Made by a program: the position numbers and the translations under genes
The notes under the pieces: generated by a model
What the model saw: the letters and a program-made list of their open reading frames with translations, nothing else
Databases searched by the model: none
Told to the model about the DNA's origin: nothing
Part shown: in pieces, positions 1 through 4,410 of the stretch
Position numbering within the stretch: position 1 is the stretch's first letter
How the letters are laid out: each line of letters opens with the position of its first letter
Origin: Microcaldota archaeon
GTDB lineage: Archaea > Micrarchaeota > Micrarchaeia > Micrarchaeales > Micrarchaeaceae
Assembly (NCBI GenBank): GCA_021810685.1
Contig: JAJZII010000021.1
Location: forward strand, 1 to 7,785
Length of the DNA: 7,785 nt
Direction of reading: 5' to 3'

Positions 1-762
1 ACAAACAGGATACTTACAAGGTATGCGTGGCCCTATGCAAAGTTCTTCTACGGCAAATGCGACTCTGTCATAGCGCCTAGTGAGCCGGTGAGGGAGCTTT
101 TAGGCAAGCACCAGATAGGCAACGTATCGGTGGTGCCCAATGGCATCGACATGACGAGGTTCAACTCCAAGGCAAACGGCAGGAAGGTCAGGGAGCGCCT
201 CATGAAGAAGGGGGACGAGCACCTCGTTCTCTACCTCGGCAGGCTGAGCACCGAAAAGAACGTGGAGACGCTCATAGGCGCCGCCAGGAGGCTGAAAGGC
301 AAGCCCATAAGGTTTGTCATAGGCGGCACCGGGCCAAAGAAGGAGAAGTACGAATCCATGGTCAGGCGCTACGGCATAGAGGACAGGGTCACGTTTGCTG
401 GCTTCGTGCCCGAAAAGGAGCTACCGCAGTATTACGCGGCGGCAGACCTCTTCTGCATGCCTAGCACCTTCGAGACGCAGGGCATAGTAGCGCTCGAGGC
501 GATGGCCTGCGGAACGCCGGTCGTTGGCGCTGATTATATGGCGCTTAGTATGCTTATAGAGAACGGCAGGAACGGCGAGAAATTTGCCCCGAAAGATAGT
601 AGGGACTGCTCCAGGAAAATAGAGAAGGTTATAAATAATATAGGCTCGTATAAGGGTATGACAGATACGGCCGACACCTATTCTGTTAGGAGAACCACAG
701 ATATGCTGCTTAAGGTTTATGGCACGACCCTTGATAACAGGGTCAACAATCATACGTCATGA
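1..762 (+). CDS. GT4-type glycosyltransferase (group 1), C-terminal part, cut by left edge
   Basis: The frame is open from base 1 to a TGA at 760-762, giving 253 residues of a gene that begins outside the window; the GTG at 88 is internal because the family sequence continues upstream of it (CDSVIAPSEPVRELL). It is the C-terminal half of a GT-B fold retaining glycosyltransferase, which transfers a sugar from a nucleotide-sugar donor, probably at the inner membrane face to a lipid or glycan. Seen: VVPNGIDMTRFN linker, LYLGRLSTEKNVETLI at the start of the donor-binding Rossmann domain, FVIGGTGP, VTFAGFVPEKEL, and the E-x7-E donor motif (Glu codons at 472 and 496) inside PSTFETQGIVALEAMACG. Its stop overlaps the next start by 4 nt (ATGA at 759-762), suggesting translational coupling. 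The last 220 nt are more AT-rich than the rest. The acceptor cannot be told from this part. Confidence 0.93.
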   Translation, partial: TNRILTRYAWPYAKFFYGKCDSVIAPSEPVRELLGKHQIGNVSVVPNGIDMTRFNSKANGRKVRERLMKKGDEHLVLYLGRLSTEKNVETLIGAARRLKGKPIRFVIGGTGPKKEKYESMVRRYGIEDRVTFAGFVPEKELPQYYAAADLFCMPSTFETQGIVALEAMACGTPVVGADYMALSMLIENGRNGEKFAPKDSRDCSRKIEKVINNIGSYKGMTDTADTYSVRRTTDMLLKVYGTTLDNRVNNHTS

Positions 763-1541
763 GTATACAGAAAGGCGATTCGTTGGCAGATGAAAGTCCG
801 CAGAAAGAAAGGCAGGAAGCTAAGCAGGAGGCAATGGAGACGAAAGCGGAGCAGCCAAAGGTGATGCCGCAGCAGACAGCGCATGCGACGGCACCAGGCA
901 GCCATGTGCACGCACAGAGGCAGGGCTACGGAATGCCTGACGGCCACAAGTCGCTCAACGACCTGATTAAGGAGTCATCCAACGCCCAGGCCCAGGAGGT
1001 CAAGGGCACCATAGACACGATGCGCAAGGAGCGCAGCTCAATGGTAGACAGGATAAAGAAGCTCAGGATAAGGCTCGAGTACAAGCAATCTGAGCTCGTC
1101 GCTATAACCGGTTTCCTCGAGAGCGAGAAGGCGAAGCAGGACCCGAAGAAGGGCAGGGAGCTCAAGCGCATGAAGAACATGCTTGAGTTCAAGCTCTCCA
1201 CCGAGGCCAAGATGTCACTGACGGCGGAGCGCGACATAGTGCGCAAGATCAATGACATAAGCGCGCAGCTCGACGACTTCTACAAGGTCGTTAGGCTGGA
1301 GAGGAAGCAGGGCTTCATAAAAGGGGACATAGAGCAGTACAAGAAGGAGCTCGAGGAGCTGGAGAAGAACGTGACGGGCCTCGATGCTAAGCTGGACGAT
1401 AAATATAGGGAACTTAAGCACCTGCTCGGAATAGACGAGCGCCGCATGGCGAAACCGAAGCCGAAGAGGCACGCTATGCCGATGCAAGTGCAGAAGATAA
1501 ACCTGGAAGACATCGCAGTGATAAAGAAGAAGGACAAATGA
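759..1541 (+). CDS. Archaeal coiled-coil protein, COG1340-like
   Basis: 260 residues starting at an ATG that overlaps the previous stop by 4 nt. Residues 1-62 are low-complexity (Gln, Glu, Lys, Ala, His) and probably disordered. Residues 63-225 are nearly continuous heptad-like helix rich in Lys, Glu, Arg and Leu and should form a long coiled coil. The middle part, LEFKLSTEA followed by SLTAERDIVRKINDI (142-167), resembles the characteristic central segment of the COG1340 archaeal coiled-coil family as I recall it. A basic linker (KPKPKRH, 232-238) leads to a short C-terminal motif, INLEDIAVIKKK (247-258), that looks like a docking peptide. There is no signal peptide or membrane span, so it should be cytoplasmic. 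Function is unknown; such proteins are sometimes misnamed phosphoserine phosphatase. Coupling to a glycosyltransferase gene says little about its role. Confidence 0.85.
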   Translation: MSIQKGDSLADESPQKERQEAKQEAMETKAEQPKVMPQQTAHATAPGSHVHAQRQGYGMPDGHKSLNDLIKESSNAQAQEVKGTIDTMRKERSSMVDRIKKLRIRLEYKQSELVAITGFLESEKAKQDPKKGRELKRMKNMLEFKLSTEAKMSLTAERDIVRKINDISAQLDDFYKVVRLERKQGFIKGDIEQYKKELEELEKNVTGLDAKLDDKYRELKHLLGIDERRMAKPKPKRHAMPMQVQKINLEDIAVIKKKDK

Positions 1542-1625
1542 ATGAAGAACAAACAAATCCCGATGGATGCGGAATACGGCATACGGGATATACAGTCACA
1601 GCAAAGTGAATACGACAGGTGTTAG
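1542..1625 (+). CDS. Doubtful 27-residue ORF between two operon genes
   Basis: An ATG placed directly after the coiled-coil gene's stop (TGA then ATG) opens a 27-codon frame that ends with TAG at 1623-1625, overlapping the GTG start of the beta-CASP nuclease gene by 7 nt. The peptide begins MKNKQIPMDAEYGIRDIQ and has no recognisable motif. The arrangement would suit a coupled leader peptide bridging the 77-nt gap, but a frame this short can occur by chance and the gap also contains a TATA-like stretch. Treat as unproven. Confidence 0.15.
   Translation: MKNKQIPMDAEYGIRDIQSQQSEYDRC
1587..1592 (+). promoter_or_regulatory. Weak TATA-like element before the beta-CASP gene
   Basis: The stretch GATATA in an otherwise mixed 77-nt gap is centred about 29 nt before the GTG start at 1619, the spacing expected for a leaderless archaeal transcript. 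There is no clear Shine-Dalgarno sequence before that start, which fits leaderless initiation. The match to a TATA box is weak, and readthrough from the upstream genes is equally possible. Confidence 0.25.
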
Positions 1626-2941
1626 AATTGGAAATAACTTTTTTTGGAGCCGCGGGCGAAGTCGGCCGCAGCTGCATAATGGTAAGAAGCAAGGATACTA
1701 AGATACTCCTCGATGCAGGAGTCAAGTTCGAAGAACAGGGGGCGGAGTACCCCAGGATAACCGACAGCGAGCTGCAGGAGATAGACGGCGTAATAATAAC
1801 GCACGCGCACATGGACCACAGCGGGTACCTGCCGCACATATACACAGTAGGGTGCAAAGGTAAGACCTACGCCACGAAGCCGACGATAGAGCTCACCAAC
1901 GTGCTCCTCAACGACTACATGCGCCTCAGCAAGCCCAAGAACGTGACGAAGGAGGGGCTGGCCAAGCTGAACAAGAGCCTGACGATAAAGGAGTTCAAGG
2001 AGGAGTTCAGGATAAAGGACCTGGCGATAACCCTGATACCGGCGGGCCACATACTGGGCGCCGCGATAGTCAAGGTCAGCGACGGCAGGCACACGCTCGT
2101 CTACACTGGCGACATAAACCTCTCGCGTACCAGACTGCTCAGCGGCGCGGACCTGAAGAGCCTCAGCGCCGACACGCTCATAATAGAGAGCACGTACGGC
2201 GCGCAGAATGACATCTTCAAGCCAGAGCATGACACCATACGCGACTTCGTGGCGAGCATAAGGGACACGATCAAGCGCGGCGGCAAGGTGGTGGTGCCGA
2301 GCTTCGCAGTTGGGAGGGCGCAGGAGGTGCTCTTCGTCATAGACGACTACATGAGCAGCGGCGCGATACCGAAGGTGCCGATCTACATAGACGGCATGAT
2401 ACAGAAGGTAATGAAGATTCACAGGCACAACGTCATTTACTGCAGAAAGGAGCTGCAGAGCAGGATACTGATGAGCGACTTCGATCCGTTCAAGAGCGAT
2501 AACTTCTCGTACATCGAGAAGAAGAGCATGAGGAACACGGTGGTCACGAGCGACGACAGCTCAATAGTTGTCACCACGAGCGGCATGCTCTCCGGCGGCC
2601 CGATCATGTACTACCTGCAGAAGATGGCGAACAACCCGCTCAACAAGCTCATATTAGTGGGCTACCAGGGCGATGGCACACTCGGCAGGCAGCTGCAGGA
2701 TGGCGCCAAGAAGGTCAATGTCGACGGCAAGGATGTGAACGTGCAGATGGACGTCGAGATGTACCACATGTCGGCGCACGCGGACAGGAAGCAGCTTGAA
2801 ACTATACCTAAGAAGATAAACGGGCTGAAGAATGTCTTTATAGTGCACGGGGAGCAGACCAAAAGCGAATCGCTCAGGGACGCGCTGAAGGACCGCTACA
2901 ACGCCGTTGTGCCAAAGCCAGGGGAGCACTTCACGCTCTAA
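1619..2941 (+). CDS. MBL/beta-CASP ribonuclease, archaeal CPSF2-type (no KH domains)
   Basis: 440 residues from a GTG; TTG at 1628 is the only near alternative because a stop lies at 1607. This is a zinc-dependent RNA nuclease of the CPSF73/RNase J superfamily, expected to cut or trim RNA in the cytoplasm. The metallo-beta-lactamase motifs are complete: LLDAG with Asp32, HAHMDH (His62, His64, Asp66, His67), AGHILGA with His144, and YTGDIN with Asp165. The beta-CASP motifs follow: A at Glu190 (ESTYG), B at His387 (SAHAD) and C at His410 (VHGE). The TTSGMLSGGP segment is also typical. The protein begins at the first MBL strand, so it lacks the N-terminal KH domains of the termination factor FttA/aCPSF1; length and motif order suit the shorter aCPSF2 group. 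An aRNase J assignment is less likely but not excluded without a tree. Transcription may continue from the upstream pair or start in the 77-nt gap. Confidence 0.93.
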   Translation: MLELEITFFGAAGEVGRSCIMVRSKDTKILLDAGVKFEEQGAEYPRITDSELQEIDGVIITHAHMDHSGYLPHIYTVGCKGKTYATKPTIELTNVLLNDYMRLSKPKNVTKEGLAKLNKSLTIKEFKEEFRIKDLAITLIPAGHILGAAIVKVSDGRHTLVYTGDINLSRTRLLSGADLKSLSADTLIIESTYGAQNDIFKPEHDTIRDFVASIRDTIKRGGKVVVPSFAVGRAQEVLFVIDDYMSSGAIPKVPIYIDGMIQKVMKIHRHNVIYCRKELQSRILMSDFDPFKSDNFSYIEKKSMRNTVVTSDDSSIVVTTSGMLSGGPIMYYLQKMANNPLNKLILVGYQGDGTLGRQLQDGAKKVNVDGKDVNVQMDVEMYHMSAHADRKQLETIPKKINGLKNVFIVHGEQTKSESLRDALKDRYNAVVPKPGEHFTL

Positions 2942-3005
2942 GGAAGTATTTAGGCGTTGCCCCAGTGCACGTAATTTGACGAACAGAGGACGCGAGCCGC
3001 AGTGA

Positions 3006-3020
3006 TGCGCCGTGGGCGCA
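3006..3020. repeat. Perfect 6-3-6 inverted repeat upstream of a TATA box
   Basis: TGCGCC, loop GTG, GGCGCA form a perfect palindrome. It lies 65 nt after the beta-CASP stop and only a few bases before the TATA-like box at 3027. It could be a regulator binding site next to the B-recognition element or a hairpin in the 3' UTR of the nuclease transcript. No T-run follows, so it is not a bacterial-type terminator. Confidence 0.5.
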
Positions 3021-3026
3021 GCAATG

Positions 3027-3034
3027 CATAAATA
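3027..3034 (+). promoter_or_regulatory. TATA-like box for the small basic protein gene
   Basis: CATAAATA stands out in a GC-rich gap. The A/T core is flanked by ATGC (3024-3027) and GCAT (3035-3038). Initiation about 26 nt downstream would give a leader of roughly 25 nt that includes the GTGAT ribosome binding site at 3071-3075. The long gap after the nuclease gene supports a new transcription unit starting here. Confidence 0.5.
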
Positions 3035-3070
3035 GCATCCCATGGCAAATAGAGAGGCATTAATCAAAAC

Positions 3071-3075
3071 GTGAT
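3071..3075 (+). promoter_or_regulatory. Ribosome binding site GTGAT
   Basis: GTGAT is part of the archaeal anti-SD complement GGTGAT and sits 5 nt before the ATG at 3081, fixing that start for the small basic protein. Confidence 0.55.
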
Positions 3076-3080
3076 TCGCG

Positions 3081-3494
3081 ATGAAACCGAAGGCCAAGAA
3101 GAATGACAGCAAGGAGATAGAGCAGATACGGCGCCTGAAGGAGTTAGAGGGAATCATCAAGAAGAGCGATATCGAGAACGCCTTCGTCTCGACAGCATCA
3201 AAGGACTCCGAGTCAGTCAGCAGCAACATCTCAGATACAATAATAAACAGGCTCGCAGGCGAGCGCATAAACGAGAAGGAGCTGACGCTGATAGAGCAGA
3301 TGACGACCAAGAACAACGCCAGGCATGCGGCAGGTGCGCCGCAGGCGAGGAAGAGCACAGAGGTGCACATGGTCAAGGCGAAGCCGGCGCCCAAACCAAG
3401 CAGACCCGCACCCAAGAAGGCGGCGAAGAAGCCCGTGCCTAAGCTGTCGCACGACAAGCCCAAGAAGAAAGGCATAAAAAAGCAGGCAAGGTAA
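3081..3494 (+). CDS. Small Lys/Pro/Ala-rich basic protein, unrecognised
   Basis: 137 residues from an ATG with a GTGAT ribosome binding site and a TATA-like box upstream. I recognise no family. Residues 1-30 are charged and helix-prone (KKNDSKEIEQIRRLKELEG). Residues 30-80 are mixed, with acidic and Ser-rich stretches and a possible helix (INEKELTLIEQM). From residue 95 on the chain is a low-complexity tail of Lys, Pro and Ala with PAPKKAAKKP and KKKGIKKQAR, much like histone H1-type or ribosome-associated basic tails; RNA or DNA binding is an inference from charge only. No signal peptide or membrane span is visible. The stop is 11 nt before a tRNA gene on the same strand. A hydrophobic antisense frame covers the same DNA but is explained as a shadow of Lys-rich codons. 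Confidence 0.75.
   Translation: MKPKAKKNDSKEIEQIRRLKELEGIIKKSDIENAFVSTASKDSESVSSNISDTIINRLAGERINEKELTLIEQMTTKNNARHAAGAPQARKSTEVHMVKAKPAPKPSRPAPKKAAKKPVPKLSHDKPKKKGIKKQAR
3473..3482 (+). promoter_or_regulatory. TATA-like box for tRNA-Ala inside the preceding gene
   Basis: CATAAAAAAG is centred about 28 nt before the tRNA 5' end, where an archaeal tRNA TATA box is expected, but it lies within the last codons of the small basic protein gene. On the opposite strand the A6 run (3476-3481) reads as T6 and could serve as a terminator for minus-strand transcription arriving from the zinc-ribbon gene. Both roles are inferred from position. Confidence 0.4.
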
Positions 3495-3505
3495 CCTAAT
3501 TATCA

Positions 3506-3577
3506 GGGCTCTTGGCTCAATGGTAGAGCGCCCGCTTTGCAAGCGGGAGGTTGCGGGTTCAATTCCCGCAGAGTCCA
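3506..3577 (+). tRNA. tRNA-Ala (anticodon UGC)
   Basis: A complete 72-nt cloverleaf can be folded by hand: acceptor stem GGGCTCT (3506-3512) with AGAGTCC (3570-3576), D stem GCTC/GAGC, anticodon stem CCCGC/GCGGG (3531-3535 and 3543-3547) with loop TTTGCAA and anticodon TGC at 3538-3540, variable loop AGGTT, T stem GCGGG/CCCGC with loop TTCAATT. The third acceptor pair is G3-U70, the classic alanine identity signal, and the discriminator is A. There is no intron. The CCA end is not encoded (the next bases are TAA), so a CCA-adding enzyme is needed. The gene faces the minus-strand zinc-ribbon gene, 19 nt from its stop codon. Confidence 0.98.
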
Positions 3578-3596
3578 TAATTCTGTCAGAAGCAGG

Positions 3597-4322
3597 TTAT
3601 CCGACACCGGTCCTCGACGTGGCACCACACTCTGTGCACTTCGTTATTATCAGCGGCGGCTCGTCGCCTATGCGTATGCCGTAGTACATCACCCAGGCCT
3701 CGTCGTTGCCGCACTGGTCGCACTCCTGATTGATCCGCTCAGGCTGCAGCTTGAGCCTCGGATCCGCGAGGAATTCATCAACAACAGTAGACGAACCCTT
3801 CACAGTCTCGGCAAAGGCGGAATAGCTCGCCACCGTTCCAGAATCGTCAATGAGTGCGCCCGTCCTGCTGTACACCTTCCGCCTCCGGTCGGTGTCATGC
3901 CTCAGGAGCAGCACCTTGCCGCTGGCCATGATGAAGTCGGTGATTTCTATCCCTTCCGGCGTGCTGAGGCCGAAGAACTTCTGCTTCTCGATGAAATATA
4001 CCTGCGCGCCTGCTGCCTTTGCCAGGACGTCGCGCCTGGCCTCGAGCTGCATGTAGTTGGTAAAGGGCATGGAGGCTACGTGGACCAGTGAGTATGCAAC
4101 GTTTCTTGCTTTCCAATCGTCAAGGTGTTTGTACGGCCCTTCAAACGCTGATTCAAGTTCCGCGGCCGTGAGCACATCAGCTTGTAGGCTGTGCGAAAGC
4201 TCGCGCTCGTCCTTAAGGTAGTACCAGTCAAGCATCCTGAACTCGAAGACGTCGCTTTTGGCGCCAGCGAGCATGAGCCGCTCTTCCTTGGAGCATTCGG
4301 CCTCGTCGAGCTCTTTACTCAT
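3597..4322 (-). CDS. Uncharacterised domain fused to a TFIIS/TFS-type zinc ribbon
   Basis: 241 residues from the ATG at 4322; a TTG directly before it (4325) is an alternative, but GGTG at 4330-4333 is better spaced for the ATG. The C-terminal 42 residues form a zinc ribbon with Cys201-x2-Cys204 and Cys229-x2-Cys232, separated by 24 residues. Between them is IRIGDEPP, with Arg217, Asp220 and Glu221 in the positions of the Arg and catalytic Asp-Glu of the TFIIS hairpin that enters RNA polymerase and stimulates transcript cleavage. CGND after the first Cys pair also matches archaeal TFS. The usual Trp after the last Cys pair is Ser236. Residues 1-195 are not the TFS or RPB9 N-terminal ribbon; they are soluble alpha/beta-like sequence (DWYYLKDE, MPFTNYMQLEARRD, GKVLLLRHDTD), with at most a faint similarity to the DUF6879 layout from memory. 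A role at RNA polymerase is an inference; the ribbon could also be structural. Confidence 0.85.
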   Translation of the reverse strand: MSKELDEAECSKEERLMLAGAKSDVFEFRMLDWYYLKDERELSHSLQADVLTAAELESAFEGPYKHLDDWKARNVAYSLVHVASMPFTNYMQLEARRDVLAKAAGAQVYFIEKQKFFGLSTPEGIEITDFIMASGKVLLLRHDTDRRRKVYSRTGALIDDSGTVASYSAFAETVKGSSTVVDEFLADPRLKLQPERINQECDQCGNDEAWVMYYGIRIGDEPPLIITKCTECGATSRTGVG

Positions 4323-4329
4323 CAATGAG

Positions 4330-4336
4330 CACCTTC
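4330..4336 (-). promoter_or_regulatory. Ribosome binding site of the zinc-ribbon gene
   Basis: On the minus strand GAAGGTG lies 7 nt before the ATG at 4322 and 4 nt before the TTG at 4325. The spacing favours the ATG. Confidence 0.5.
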
Positions 4337-4365
4337 ACATGAATACTGCACAGCATGCATCTGGT

Positions 4366-4371
4366 ATTTAG
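4366..4371 (-). promoter_or_regulatory. TATA-like box for the zinc-ribbon gene
   Basis: Minus-strand CTAAATAC contains a TATA-like core about 45 nt before the ATG at 4322, which would give a short leader holding the GGTG site. The AT-rich ATATATT at 4387-4381 read on the minus strand is an alternative with a longer leader. Confidence 0.35.
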
Positions 4372-4380
4372 TTACAAAGC

Positions 4381-4387
4381 AATATAT
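4381..4387 (+). promoter_or_regulatory. TATA box for the methyltransferase gene, possibly bidirectional
   Basis: AATATAT is centred 27 nt before the GTG start at 4411, as expected for a leaderless archaeal transcript; no Shine-Dalgarno sequence precedes that GTG. The core reads almost the same on both strands and could also serve the divergent zinc-ribbon gene. Confidence 0.5.
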
Positions 4388-4391
4388 CTGT

Positions 4392-4408
4392 TGCGCGCCC
4401 TGCGCGCA
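4392..4408. repeat. Perfect 7-3-7 GC palindrome between TATA box and start
   Basis: TGCGCGC, loop CCT, GCGCGCA. It begins five bases after the TATA core and ends two bases before the GTG at 4411, where a bound protein would block polymerase loading. Its ends match those of the palindrome at 3006-3020 (TGCGC...GCGCA). An operator is the simplest reading, but GC-rich palindromes arise easily by chance. Confidence 0.45.
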
Positions 4409-4410
4409 CG

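Noticed and set aside
88..762. GTG at 88 as the true start of the glycosyltransferase
   Set aside because: The frame is open to base 1 and the 29 codons before 88 encode typical family sequence, so the gene continues beyond the left edge.
1622..2428. 268-codon minus-strand frame inside the beta-CASP gene
   Set aside because: Antisense to well-conserved catalytic motifs; the product is a Val/Arg/Tyr/Leu-rich string typical of a shadow of G/C-ending codons.
1619..2941. FttA/aCPSF1 termination factor
   Set aside because: The N-terminal KH domains are missing; the protein begins directly with the metallo-beta-lactamase fold.
3006..3020. Rho-independent terminator for the beta-CASP gene
   Set aside because: There is a hairpin but no following T-run, and bacterial-type terminators are not expected in an archaeon.
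2654..3475. 273-codon minus-strand frame spanning the end of the nuclease gene, the 139-nt gap and the small basic protein gene; its product looks hydrophobic and Gly/Leu/Phe-rich
   Set aside because: Its hydrophobicity follows from reading AAG/AAA Lys and GCC/GCG Ala codons backwards. The plus-strand frames have motif support (nuclease) or TATA box and ribosome binding site (small protein), and the composition changes abruptly where the underlying plus-strand gene changes.
3537..4091. 184-codon plus-strand frame starting inside the tRNA and running antisense through the zinc-ribbon gene
   Set aside because: Begins within the tRNA anticodon region, has no start signals, and overlaps a minus-strand gene with a clear zinc ribbon.
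3597..4322. Canonical TFS or RPB9 subunit
   Set aside because: The protein is twice the usual length and lacks the N-terminal zinc ribbon; only the C-terminal ribbon matches.
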